From the NCBI RefSeq assembly GCF_011397635.1, contig NC_064762.1, positions 20,175,479 through 20,239,478 on the forward strand: DNA of 64,000 nucleotides, given 5' to 3'. The translations under genes were made by a program, and so were the position numbers. The notes under the pieces are model-generated. The model saw only the letters and a program-made list of their open reading frames with translations. It had not been told where the DNA came from and made no database searches. How positions within the stretch are numbered: the stretch's first letter is position 1; each line of letters starts with the position of its first letter. Below are positions 37,342-48,994 of this stretch, piece after piece. The DNA is from Epinephelus fuscoguttatus. Taxonomy: Eukaryota > Chordata > Actinopteri > Perciformes > Serranidae.

Positions 37342-37348
37342 TACCTCA
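37342..37348 (+). promoter_or_regulatory. Candidate let-7 site, 7-mer A1
   Basis: TACCTCA, weaker class of seed match, at the end of the cluster. Confidence 0.4.
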
Positions 37349-38225
37349 GTTCGTTGGGCTAGCTATAGACATGTTGAATATGAAATATTTAACATTTCCG
37401 TGTGAACACATTTTTGAAAAAGACATGGACTGTTGTTTTAAGTTTGTAAGTATTTTATCATAACCGTTTTTGTAACCACTTCATGTGATGGGCTAAAAGG
37501 TGGAGAAGAATAGGATTGTACTTCGCACAAGGAGTGCCTATCTCTATGTTTTGTTTGTCTGACCCTATTACCAAATAGATATTTTCCTCTTTTTTGGGCT
37601 CCATGGTAATGGCCTTTATCTGCCATTTTTACAGCCTCAGATAATCAGAAGTTGTGTGGTTTGGAGATGATGCCCCCTTCTTGTTTCAAACTACATTTGT
37701 AGTTTAGAACAGCATTGTTAACAGTTAACATGAAATCAGTAGATTTTGTACTAATGGTGACATTGCATAGACGTCATTCTAAAAAAAAGAAAAAAAAGTT
37801 TATGAAGATGAATATTGTTAAAAGTACTTTTTTAAAACTAACTCATGAGATCAAAGATTGATTTTGCATACGGCCGCAGTATTACAGTTCACTGAGAGAA
37901 TCACTACGTTGCAGTGGGCCTGCATATGGAACTGAACGCTTGTTTATGCCAGTAACGAACAAAATACACGACGGCAGTTAAAATATAGTGATATTATTGT
38001 TGTTAGTAGCTTTATATTTTCTTCCAATCAATGTAACTACTGATTGATCTCTTGTTTATTGTCCTGTTCAGTATTCGACACAGCCAAGAAACCCTCTCAT
38101 ACAAAAGGATAATCTCCTTAAGGTAGTAATAAGGAAGTGGTTATCGTAGAGGTTTGTCAAGGCTGCGTGTAGGATAACAAATTGGTAGAAACGTGTTATT
38201 AATATTTCCCCACTTGTCTTAAAGG

Positions 38226-39138
38226 GTAACTTGTGTATTTTTCAACCTGGACCATATTTTCTCATTTTTTTATATCTAATGTGATTAATGAGAACAACAA
38301 TTCTTTAAACTGGTCTAATATTGAGCGAAAGGGTTGCAGTCGCTTCAGTAAAACAGGATGCAGTGTAACCACTCAGGGCATTTGTGCACTGTCAATTAAC
38401 ATTCACTTTAAGTGTTTATTTTTGCCCCTGACAGACTCAGATTGTCATCACAAGTGTCTGACAACTTGTGAAAAGCAATCCTACAGAGATAGACCTTTTA
38501 GTGAAAGAGTAAGATCCTTTTTGTTTAACCAGAAACAGCCCTGAAGTCGTCATCGCCAAACCAACCAGACTCCATTCAAAAACCCCTCAATTTAAGCGTG
38601 TACAGAGACAGCATATTTTTATATCTAACTGTGTGAATCAGGGTTTATTTCAACCACATCAGAGTGGGCGATTGTTGAAACAGTGGAAAGACGAACCAAG
38701 TCTGCTTTTTTGAGTCTTATTTTGTTTCTGTCGACTTTGAATGAAGGGTGTTTTAACATGATAAAATTGCTGTTTATTTAAATGGAGTCTGGTGGGTTTG
38801 ACAAAAGCAGTTTCGGGGCTGTTTCTGGTTGAACAAAAAGGATCTTACTGTCAAACAAAAAGGTCTATCTCTGTAGGGATCCTTTCCATAATGTTGTGAG
38901 ACACTTGTAATAAAAATCTGAGCCTGTCAGTGGCAAAAATCATCACTTTAAATGGACGGAAATTGACGGTGCACGAATGCCCCAAGTGATTACATTTCAG
39001 CCTGTTTTGCTGCTGCCAGCTGCAGGGGTCTCCTCAATACTGGACCATTTAAAAAAAAAAAAAAAAATTATTGTTCCCATTAATCACTTAGACCCAAAAG
39101 CATGGGAATATAGGATCCAGGTTGAAAAGTACTAATTT
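38226..39138. mobile_element. Fold-back DNA element in lin28b 3' UTR
   Basis: Arms about 38226-38577 and 38782-39138 are diverged reverse complements: TTTTTCAACCTGGACC against GGATCCAGGTTGAAAAG at the ends; CAGAAACAGCCC..CAGACTCC against GGAGTCTGG..GGGGCTGTTTCTG at the centre. No transposase. The left arm contains CTCAGGG at 38372, a seed match for miR-125 that may be fortuitous. Confidence 0.8.
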
Positions 39139-39599
39139 TACGCTTAAGTTTTGAATCATACAAACATGAGACCACACCAGCAGAGTCTCATCCATGCAAT
39201 CATCAGAAATGTTGCAGAGGGTTTCACTGAAGACCAAGCATTGGTGAACCTGAATGTGCCTGTTGTATTTCAGCAGAAGGCTCAAACAAGAAAAATCTAG
39301 AGTGTGGTGTTACATTTTTGGACCTGGATCCAAATTATTCATTTGTAACTGACACCAACCTGAGAGCCGACACTGGTGCATTTCTGCCCTGCAGTGGTGT
39401 TTATGAAGAAATTAAATGTCAGATGCTATGTGGCGTTATGCAGTGTTCAAAGGCATTGTAGAGATTATATCACTTACATGACACCATGTTAACAAAGATT
39501 GTGGTATTTATTGAGAAACTGGGATAAATCAGATTAACTTTTTTTTTAAGAGTCTTTGTTTTTATCTTTTATTTCTTTAAATGAATTTGTGTAAAGTTG

Positions 39600-40310
39600 A
39601 AAGGATAATTCAGGTTTTGTGTTCATGTAGTTCTTTTGCCTTACAATAGAGAGCCGAAGTCATGACGTCACATCCGGGCTAGCCTCTGTTCCATTAGCCT
39701 CTGTCACTCAATGCAACCTCTCATTCAGTATTTCCTTTATCAGTCTTTCAAATCGGCATCCACTACAGCAGTTGCTTTCTGAAATGGAAACCTCAGATAC
39801 TTAGAGCATAAAAAGGTTCTATGAGAAAACTACAACCACGGCAGCACAAGTACTTTCATCATTGTAACTTGATTTCGTCCATATTCACTAAACTTTCCAA
39901 TGCTCTCCTCTAAAGTAATTTTTCAACTCTCTTCTTGTAATCTTTACTGCCTCAACACATCTACAGTCTTCAGGCCTCTCTGTCCTGACATTTAGCCGCA
40001 AACCTCTAGGGCTTATGGGAGCTTGTGTTTGTTAAAGTCACTAACACATATATAGAGATATTGAATTAACAAAGACATTAGATCGTTTTTCAAAAACTAC
40101 CGTCCTTATCTGAACATATGAAGCGAGCCACATGACGTAGCCTACTGTCGACAACAGCTCTGTTCCAAGACTGTATCTTTAGTAATTAGCATTAATGTCA
40201 CTGGGATTTTAAATGAGGTTTACTTACTTGTGGAACACAACCTGGAAGCTCCTGTGTGACTTCGGCTCTCTATAAGAAAAGAACTCGTAAGTGTGGTTTA
40301 GGTCTGTGGA
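39600..40310. mobile_element. Probable fold-back element
   Basis: Left AGTTCTTTTGCC..ATAGAGAGCCGAAGTCA (about 39630-39665) pairs with right TGACTTCGGCTCTCTATAAG..AAGAACT (about 40257-40290). The middle is unassigned. Boundaries are approximate. Confidence 0.6.
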
Positions 40311-40382
40311 AACATTCATACAAGTATATTTAAATTGGGCAGGTTTTGTTGCTGTCCAGTGACAACCATGTATCTCCAAATG

Positions 40383-40850
40383 TTAAAGGGGAACTATGCC
40401 CACTTTCAACATTCATATGAGTTATTCCTATGGTCTACAACAATGCAGAAATATTAGAAAATATTAAAAACTTTCTCTCAATTCCAAACACTAGAGTGCT
40501 TAAACTGAAGTTTGTGATGTCATCAAGTATAAAGTCCGGAGCTGCTCTATAGACAATAAATCAGTAAAGACATTATAGATGACACTGAGTATATGAGTAC
40601 ATTTTCTGAGAACACTACAATGAAATAAAGCTCATTTGGGTATAAAAAGAAAACAAACACTCACTGTGGGTCCACAAAATCAGTCTCCCATTCATTGTCT
40701 ATGGAGCAACTCCAGACTTTATACCCGATGACATCACAAGTTTAAGACTTACTTCTCTAGTTCCTGGCCTTGAGAGAGAGTAGCTTACAATCACAAATAC
40801 TGATTAAAATTTCTGAGGCCATGGAAATAACATATTGGAATTCTCAATTT
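40383..40850. mobile_element. Fold-back repeat
   Basis: GATGTCATCAAGTATAAAGT, CCGGAGCTGCTC, TATAGACAAT (about 40516-40560) is the diverged reverse complement of ATTGTCTATGGAGCAACTCC, AGACTTTATACCCGATGACATC (about 40696-40735). Outer ends less clear. Confidence 0.65.
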
Positions 40851-41225
40851 ACGTGGTGTTTCTCATATTTTCGAGTAATACTTTTAACATTGTGAGAAAT
40901 ACACCTAGTTATTTTCTGGCAGAGAGTTAGATGAGAAGATCGATACTATACCAGTATCGCCTCTGTATGCTAAATATACGGTCACATTCGGCAGCCGGTT
41001 AGCTTATCTTAACCTAGCTTAGCATAAAGAGTGGAAGCAGAGGGGAAGCGGTTAAAAAGAGCACCTTACCAGCACCATTGAAGCTTTAAAAATTGGTGAA
41101 AGTGTAATTTGCACGAACAGGTGATTTTGTTACCTTTGGAAAGAGCCAGGATAGTGGTTTTCCCCTGCTGCTAGTCTTTGTGCTAAGCTAAATGAAGCTA
41201 ACCAGCTCAAAATGTTGAACCTCAA
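40850..41225. repeat. Dispersed repeat
   Basis: Contains AGAGTTAGATGAGAAGATCG, GGTTAGCTTATCTTAACC, TAGCTTAGCATAAAGA and TTGTGCTAAGCTAA..GCTAACCAGCT. This block order is familiar from teleost genomes; I do not assign a class. Confidence 0.6.
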
Positions 41226-41623
41226 ACCTTAAGGAGCACAATGAGTTAATTTGAAAAGTTCAGAATGACAGAATTGAGGTTTCACTGGACAGTAACTTAA
41301 TCTTGAATTAGAATAGTATCAATTTATGTAATTGAGTGGGGAAAAAATTGTGTCTACATTTTTGAGATAAATTACTAAAATGGAATAATCTGGTCCAAAC
41401 ACTGCTTTAAAACCTAAGAATGGTATAATAATCAGATTTAGACCTATACAACAAAGACATAAAATGTGAATTATCCTTCAGAATGTATCAAAAGCCTCTG
41501 GAGACAGACAGACAGACAGGATGTACTATGCCATGATCCCAGACAGGGAAACCTCAGCAGCCAGTCTTACTGCTCCCTCATGTGGTTGTTTAGGAGATGA
41601 CTGCAGACGGACTGAAGTTCACA

Positions 41624-41630
41624 TACCTCA
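41624..41630 (+). promoter_or_regulatory. Candidate let-7 site, 7-mer A1
   Basis: TACCTCA in the distal 3' UTR. Only functional if the transcript reaches the signal at 42102. Confidence 0.35.
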
Positions 41631-42101
41631 ACTGCTGCCTTTTTGTCAGCTGCTCTGTGCTTTGCCTTGACTGGAGAAACAATGTATTCTAGGGAATGAT
41701 CATTTATGATGTTTATTTTTTTAACTGAACTGTATCATGTCGGATTCATATTGTGTTTATGTACATGAAATCATACTGGAACATCGGACCTCGAAAGGAC
41801 CTATAAATCCAACCAAGGCAGTTTGAAAGTGCAGATACCTCCTCGTATTGACTAATAACCTCACATTTCTCATGTTTGTTTATGTTTTTACTCTCTACAT
41901 CGTGGCCAGAGGGAGCGTTCTGTGCTCACCTCTGGAGTGCGTCTAGAGCCAAGCACTGATTGCTTTTGAATGGGGAAAAATGTTCTTCTATGTGCATATC
42001 ACTCATTATTTTAGCCCCAATGTAAGTGTACTGCCTTTTTTATTTCTGTGAATCTTGGATTGGATTTTTAAATATGTCTTAAATGTTTTACTTGATTGGA
42101 A

Positions 42102-42107
42102 AATAAA
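42102..42107 (+). terminator. Candidate lin28b polyadenylation signal
   Basis: AATAAA in a single-copy, UTR-like stretch, followed within 20 nt by a T/G-containing stretch (ATTATATTGG). Best candidate for the distal end of lin28b; other AATAAA hexamers upstream mostly lie inside repeats. Confidence 0.55.
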
Positions 42108-42859
42108 CCTATTATATTGGCATTAAAGTATGTATAATTTCCTACTAGACATTGAAGTGGTCTAATGCTTGCTCGGATATTATTTTCTATGTAATTCAGG
42201 TACACATTTGCACTGACATTTCTGATACCAAAGGCGAATTTTTGGCTTGATAAAGCTCCTCCAAGGCTAAAGAGGAACCAGTGGTGCCCCCAGAATTTTT
42301 AATAGGGGTGGCAAGATGGGGTCACTGAAAATCCTGGGTGGCACAACAAAACCAAAGGCCGAAAATGAATTTCACAAATTTGATTATGCTGTTGATGCAT
42401 ATTGGCTTGTTGAAAACGATGTCAGAATGGAGAGTCAAAGTGAATACTCTGGTTACTTATTTTTACACTTAATGCTTTATCAGATGTGCATAGACCAATA
42501 CTACAGTCAACAACAATTCTGTTTTGATGTGTTATGTATCTATACATGTTAGGTGATTGATTGTTCTTCAAGTAGGTAGTTCATCCTTTTCCTTAAAAAG
42601 ACTCATACAGCTTTATTTTGAAGGAAAGTATTGATCGTAAGGAACAAAACATGCTGAGAACAGCCTTCTCAAATTTAGACTTGAGGGTACCCATAGAACC
42701 CATTTTCATTCAGGTTGAAGTGAGAGTTCAAGGGACCTTTTTGAGAACAGCCATGCCAGTTGTTCCCTCATCAAAATGTAGCCTAAATTTGGAGCATCAT
42801 TAATTCCCCTTCTCAACAAACTATACCAATAGAATTGGTACCAATGGATGTCTTCACTT

Positions 42860-43156
42860 GGGCAGCTGTGGCTCAGAAGGTAGAGCGGGTCGTCCACTAA
42901 TGGGAAGATCCCTATGTCAGGGTTAGGGTTAGGGTTAGGGTTAGTATGTAACCCTATGCCAAAGTATTCTTGAGCAAGATACAGACCCTCAAACTGCTCT
43001 CAAAGGCTGTTCCACTGGAGTGTGCAGGTGGCAGGTGGCACCTTGTATGGTAGCCTTGGCCTTGGAATGTGTGTGTGAATGGGTGAATGTAGTGTGTGCT
43101 TTGAGTGGTTGGAAGACTAGAAAAGTGTAATACAAGTGGAGGTCCATTTACCATTA
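42860..43156 (+). mobile_element. tRNA-derived SINE with telomere-like insert
   Basis: Starts GGCAGCTGTGGCTCAGAAGG, TAGAGCGGGTCG (A-box-like head); continues TTGAGCAAGATACAGACCCT, GCACCTTGTATGGTAGCC, GTGTGAATGGGTGAATG, CTTTGAGTGGTTGGAAGACT, AGAAAAGTG, and ends GGTCCATTTACCATT. The place where a B box is expected is occupied by GGGTTA repeats at 42920-42944. A partial copy is at 45814-45922. Confidence 0.8.
42920..42944. repeat. Interstitial telomere-like repeat (GGGTTA)4
   Basis: Four perfect hexamers plus G, the vertebrate telomere motif, inside a SINE. Confidence 0.95.
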
Positions 43157-43506
43157 GTTTCACAAGATACCACCACCTTCGCACTAATAAAAAAGGAGTG
43201 TGACACAGTGCCTTAAAGATGTACTATTGGCCTTCAGTTATTTTCGTTAGGGCACCACTGAGAGGAACAAAATAACGAGTTTCTGAGCTTAGAGACTGCA
43301 CATCCATAACAAAAAACTAGCCTACATTCCAAACAAACATATTTTTTATTTCTGATTACACATCCTTGCAATCAAACGCTGTTTTTGCAAAACTCTACAC
43401 ACTAACCAAAAACCCTCAGACTGAACTAGCAGCAAAACATTATGCATCTCTTTCAAAACTCTTCAAACTGGAAAACTGTGTTTATGCATCAATATAGTAC
43501 ACACAG

Positions 43507-43682
43507 GGTGCCTGGTAGCTTAAAGGGTAGAGCAGGCACCATATACAAAGGCAATGTCCTTGCCGCACCGGGCGGGGGTTTGATTTTAGCCTGCGGCCTT
43601 TTGCTGCATGTCATCGCCTCTTACTCTCCCCCTTTCACACATAGACTATTCTATCCAATAAAGGTGAAAAGCCAAAAAATAC
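43507..43682 (+). mobile_element. tRNA-derived SINE, second family
   Basis: GGTGCCTGGTAGCTTAAAGG, GTAGAGCAGGCACC (A-box region), AATGTCCTTGCCGCACCGGG, CGGGGGTTTGATTTTAGCC (B-box-like), TTTGCTGCATGTCATCGCC, CCCCCTTTCACAC, and an A-rich end AATAAAGGTGAAAAGCC. The A-rich end overlaps a spurious 176-residue frame. Confidence 0.8.
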
Positions 43683-45037
43683 AGTACACACAACCCCGTG
43701 TTTTTAATACGCACATGAGACACCAACTATGCATTGATAGTATAAATGTAAAATGCAGTGGCCGTACTTTTTTCTGTGTGCAAGGCATAGCATTTTGTAA
43801 CAAGGTTTGTCATACATATCATGCAGTTAACACACATTCACGTATCCAAACTGGGCAAAGTTTTGTTTTTGTTTTTTTCTCAACAAAAAAAAAAAAAAGA
43901 AAACACGAAAAAGATCAGGCTAAGTCTCACCTTCTGTTTGGGTCTGGCCCTAAGTCTCTACAACACCTATGATGCTGTACTTAGCTAGCTAGCAGTGTGG
44001 AAAGGATTTTGTCAAAATAGTAACGCAATGTAGAGACCAGTGTGTACAGTTTTACTAGAAGTGTGTTATTGAACTGCAGACTGACACATACACTTGGCAA
44101 ATGCGTTGGCAACAGGTGATAGTGCTTCAAGAACCACTGTTAGTGTTTAAGCATTCAGAAAAACACTGTAAAAAAACATAGGCGCTTTCCACAAAGGGAG
44201 AGTCTAATGAAAGATGCTGCTGAGGTGGGGATGCATTATGGGAAATGTAGGATCTGGCATTTTTGCAGCTTGAACCATCTCTGCCTGTACTGATGATGTG
44301 ATTATTTTCAAGGGAAATTCTAGAATTCATCAACATGGTATTAATGAAATAACAAGTCATAATGGCTGTAGTACTTGGCTAGCCAAACAGCTAGCTTGGT
44401 TAGCAGCTGGTCCCTCCCAATTAAGTCTTTATCTATAGCTCGTCCAAGGGGCCAGTTTCTGTGTTTGAAATGATTTATATAAAAAAATTCAGTTTAAAGT
44501 TTAAAGCTTCAGGAGGCTTGCCCTGATATATTTTGTTCTGATGGGGTTGTTTCCCAAGTACCTACAATGGAGCTAGCAAGTGCAGTTAGCATGTATTATT
44601 GAGAATTTCCACAAACAGACTACAATAATGAGGAAAGATCTTTTATTTTTCTCCAAGAATGAGGAAAATAGTTTTCTTTAAAGCCATCCAACCTTATGTA
44701 AGTGGAATACTAAATCAACAGAGTACCCCTTTAAAACCTGTTTTCCAAGCCTTAATCCTAAACAGTTCCTAAACAGACCGTCAGCACTAGGACTGAGACT
44801 AATCATATCATAATCATAATCAGTTTAAATTAGATTTAATAAAACTTAATTCTGTTTTAGAGTTTCAAAGAAACCTACAGAGGTATAATTTAATTGCCTT
44901 AAGTGTTTGCTTATTTTTCTATTAGGCTTCTTAGTAGCTTTAATACGGGCTGTGGCTTTCTTCATGGGAACTACGCAAAAAAATACCACATAATATGAAA
45001 AGTCAAGGGTGTATTAACAGATATAAATAACTAAATC

Positions 45038-45449
45038 AACAGGTTTGATGACGGGCGGCACGGTGGTGTGGTGGTTAGCACTCTCGCCTCACAGCAAGAG
45101 GGTTGCCGGTTCGATCCCGGGCGTGGGAGCCCTTCTGTGTGGAGTTTGCATGTTCTCCCCGTGTCAGCGTGGGTTCTCTCCGGGCACTCCGGCTTCCTCC
45201 CACAGTCCAAAGACATGCAGATTGGGGACTAGGTTAATTGATAACTCTAAATTGTCCATAGGTGTGAATGTGAGCGTGAATGGTTCTTTGTCTCTATGTG
45301 TCAGCCCTGCGATAGTCTGGCGACCTGTCCAGGGTGTACCCCGCCTCTCGCCCGATGTAGCTGGGATAGGCTCCAGCCCCCCCCGCGACCCTCAAGAGGA
45401 TGAAGCGGTTAGAAGATGAATGAATGAATGAATGAACAGGTTTGATGAC
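45038..45449 (+). mobile_element. tRNA-derived SINE with perfect target-site duplication
   Basis: Element 45053-45434 is flanked by the identical 15-mer AACAGGTTTGATGAC at 45038-45052 and 45435-45449. The head has GGTGGTTAGCACTC and the B box GGTTCGATCCC (45108-45118). The body has TTTGCATGTTCTCCCC, TTCCTCCCACAGTCCAAAGA and AATTGATAACTCTAAATTG. The 3' end is GAAGCGGTTAGAAGATGAAT and a (GAAT)n tail, the type of tail recognised by a partner LINE. The perfect duplication marks a recent insertion. Confidence 0.93.
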
Positions 45450-45813
45450 ATGAAATTAACCACCAATAATATTGATGACCAATATAATTATGTAGGCCAG
45501 TTAAAATGCAAAAATGCCTTTGACTGAGGACTGCAGGAGAAGTGCACTACTAATACACTCCCTCTTTTTTCTATATATATTTTTATGACACAGTATTTGA
45601 CATTGATTGTATCTACCCACAGCAATCGATCAATGTCTTCTGCTGGGGTACGACAACACCACCTGCACACACCACACGCAGAGCTGCAGTAGAAGCAGTA
45701 GTAATAATAATGCAAACTTGTTACGTTTATTAATGATAATGATCACATTTGCTAATGATAAGTCGAGGCTGTGATATCGGTGTCTCAGTGTGGGTGAGAA
45801 TGTTTATCTGATG

Positions 45814-45922
45814 AGCAGGTGGCACCTTGTACGGTAGCCTCGGCCACCTGTGTATGAGTGTGTGTATAAACAGGTAAATGATGCTTGTGTTGCAAAGTGC
45901 TTTGAGTGTCTAGAAAAGCTGT
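45814..45922 (+). mobile_element. SINE fragment
   Basis: GGTGGCACCTTGTACGGTAG, CCTCGGCC, GTGCTTTGAGTGTCTAGAAA: the 3' half of the family at 42860-43156. Confidence 0.65.
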
Positions 45923-48900
45923 TCAACTCATTTGACTCCCGTCCTCTCTGTGTATATTTTGACCTTGAATAAAGTCACTTCTTCGTGGATCTTCAGCTGT
46001 CTGACAATGGAAACAGTAAAATGCATCAATCACGGCACCCACCTGTCACTGAAACTCAAAGTAAGTGATGACAGAGTTTAAAGTGAAGGAAAATGGATTT
46101 CTGGACTCCATCAGTTCCCCTTCTTCTCCACCTGGGGGCAACCTAGCGCCGCCATATCGTCGCTTCCCCCCCTCAGGCCCATGAAGGACACAGCCAAAGC
46201 AGATTAATCACCTCAACACATCTGACTCACCAAAGAAGCTGGTGTTTCTTCACAGCCCTCTCTCTTTTCTCCTGCTCCTCTTTAATGGCCCAGCGCCTTG
46301 CTTTTTATAACCAGCTGTCCCTCTCGCAGTCTCTCTGCTAAGCACATCCCGGCTTGAGGGGGACCATTAAATGAATGCTCTTTGTTTACAGTTTCCCTTT
46401 GTTACCCACCATCATTTTCCTATACAGCTCCCCTTTTTTTCCTTATACAATCTCTGGAGATGACTTCGTCAAGGTCAGCTATTTTTATGGCATGTGATAT
46501 AGGAGGTATCATGGGGAAGTGGTGATAAGAGGAAGACGGGAGAAAGGATAAAGAGAACTAAAGGATGAATGTAGCTGGCTGCAAACAGTGCAGTGTGTGT
46601 TTTCAGGATGTCGGAGGCAGCGTGCAGGCCGAGGAGAGGAGACGAGAGGAGAGGAGTACATTTCTTCCTTGTCTTTCTCTCCATCGTCCTATTCCTCATT
46701 CCTAAACTGCATGTTGACCTTTGTAGTACCGCCTCCAGGCTGTATGCTTTAACCTTTCCAGTGAGATAGAGGGGGCCCCTGCACTGGGAATACAAGATAA
46801 ATCACAACTGCTGTCTGTTAATGCGACAGACAAAAACACACACTGGCATGCAGGCACCGCCGAAACCTTTGTCCTTACTCACAAACCCGCCTCCATTTAC
46901 ACACACACACACACACATGTCTCTATAAAGATGTTCACAGCATCAGCATCACTGGGCTATTACATCTACAAGTGCGCCCTGAATTATTCATCCTTCATTA
47001 AAATGCACTATGAGTAATGATAGCCAGGAGTGTGTTTTGGGGTATTCTTTTTTTTTTTTTTTTTTTTTTTTTTTTGAGTAAAACACAGGGGTCATTAGGA
47101 GTCATTTGTGGTCAATTTTGTATGATCAACCATGCTCCAGAGAAAGACAGAGAAAAAAAAATCCCATTTATTTTCTGTGCATTGGGAATTCATGTTGAAA
47201 GAGATCAAAGGGGACAGACAAAGAGATGAGAGAATCGACATCTTCTCGTCTCCATTTGGCTCCCTATGAGAGGAGGAAAATTACTTTAAAGCTGCTGCCT
47301 TGATGAAAGAAAAGGGCGTTATGCCTGATGTATTCCTCCAGAGGTGGAATCAACAGTATGAATGACTCAAAGGCAGAGAGAGGAAGAGCGAGGGAACATT
47401 TGTTTGAGAGAACCTAATGGGGGATTTTGGTGAGGAAAGAGAGTGCTATTTGACAGCAGTGAACAAAACAGCGATTCCCCTGTCAGGAGAGTGACTGGTT
47501 CAACACTCAACACTGTTATTTCCGGTGTGTGCATAAAAAAAAAAAAAAAAAAATGCAGCAGATGTCATCAGATAGCGAGCTCATTTGCAGTATCAGTCTG
47601 GGGATTTTTATCAGACTGAGCACCATCAAGATGTCTATCGTAAAATGTGATTTGGTGTCATATTCAGCCACAACCTTGTTTTTCACAGGACAAGAGCAGA
47701 ACAGGTCATGAAAATGAAATAGCCTGCAAACGTCCCATTAGTTTCTCTCACCTCTGCTCTGAGAGACAAGCAGCACTGTCATTTCTCCTGACAGAGCTGT
47801 CAAAGCATCGAAGCTCACCATCCTAGTTACACATAAAGCAAATAGAAATGAAAACATTGTCAGTGAAAAGACTCATGGGGTAACGGAGACGCCAGGAGCA
47901 GGGTGAATCACTTAGCAAGCTGTGCTCCTCCATTCTGCAGCTGCCACCCACCACAACACATCTGCCACTGGGAGGGGAGAAAAAAAACATTCAGATAGAA
48001 AACCACATCCAAACAAATTGCTTCATGACACAAAAGATCACTTCTTCAAATTGAAATTCATTTGCAGTCGAAACGGGGTTTGTCCCCCTGGGCACAAGTA
48101 TGTGACTGTGGAAACCCACATACAGGTGGCAAATGGCAGAGGCTGTGCATCCCAACACACACGCTCACACACAGATAATACCCTTAGTTCTAGTAAGACC
48201 ATTAGATTTCTTCGTAAGGGGCCAATGGTTCTTCCAATACTCCCACCTATGATATCTCTGGGCAGACACATGCCACTGCTGGGCAAGATCCTAATGCGTA
48301 CCAAATCATCACTTTTCAACCAACAACGCCTGCCCAGCTCAGCCAGTTACTGCTATTCCCCTTTTATTGCATTTCCCCAGGAATTCATATTATACATGCT
48401 GAACTCCACAGAAAGGAGTCAAAGCTCATTTCTAGAGCTGAAATGTCTACAGAAGGGGAATCATCTACCGCGGGCTGAATATTGCACCAAAAATTGCTAC
48501 TAGCTCTGTTGATATGAGCCACATGGTAACAAATCATTAAATTATTTACACAGAGCATGCCAGGAATCAGTGATTTGCTTCAGGGAGGGTGAATAAAACA
48601 CTGTTAAATTATTGAGTTTTTGCCTTTTTTTGTTTGAAAGCAACAAGTGCACATTTACTTTTAGCTCAAACACATGGACTTTTTTGAGCAGAGTATTATC
48701 TGTTACTGTAATTTTATATTATCATATCTGCACATTATGGAAATATATTCCCTCAGCACTTAAAGTTTGGTGCCAGTTTTTACACAGTGTGCTCAGATGT
48801 TTGGGAATTCAAATGAAACCAATTATAGATTTTTAGATGAGTGATATTTCCAAGCATAATTCTGTATGAGAGTTGCAGTCATTTGCATGATCGTATTTAA

Positions 48901-48994
48901 ATGCAGTCTGCAGTTGTTCTAGTTGTGACAAGTAAAGTTATACTGTATGCTAGGGGTGAGCAATATAGATACAATCCTCTAGAGGCTCCTATGA

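Larger units (their letters stand above)
32882..42125 (+). other. lin28b 3' UTR (inferred extent)
   Basis: No stop-free exon follows. The extent is inferred from miRNA seed matches as far as at least 37348 and from AATAAA at 42102-42107. LIN28B in mammals also has a long let-7-regulated 3' UTR. The stretch 32882-34000 and about 35480-38220 look single-copy. From 38226 to 41225 the UTR is largely repeats, and 41480-42125 looks single-copy again. Open frames here (for example 36897-37463) are not conserved-looking and contain poly-F runs from T tracts. An earlier end cannot be excluded. Confidence 0.6.
42126..48994. other. Intergenic region between lin28b and grik2, left part
   Basis: Contains several SINE copies (listed separately) and long unassigned stretches. 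46080-46480 and 47880-48560 look single-copy. The frame at 47922-48503 is the longest non-repeat frame but has no domain or splice context I recognise. A 28-base T run lies at 47048-47075. No RNA gene is seen. Confidence 0.6.

Noticed and set aside
36897..37463. 188-residue open frame in the lin28b 3' UTR
   Set aside because: It contains F runs from T tracts and no domain, overlaps the let-7 site cluster, and has no splice or initiation support.
43442..43972. 176-residue open frame
   Set aside because: It is built from a tRNA-derived SINE and a following poly(A)-rich stretch.
47922..48503. 193-residue open frame in the intergenic region
   Set aside because: No recognisable domain, no homology I can name and no splice context. 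Length alone does not make it a gene in this much sequence.
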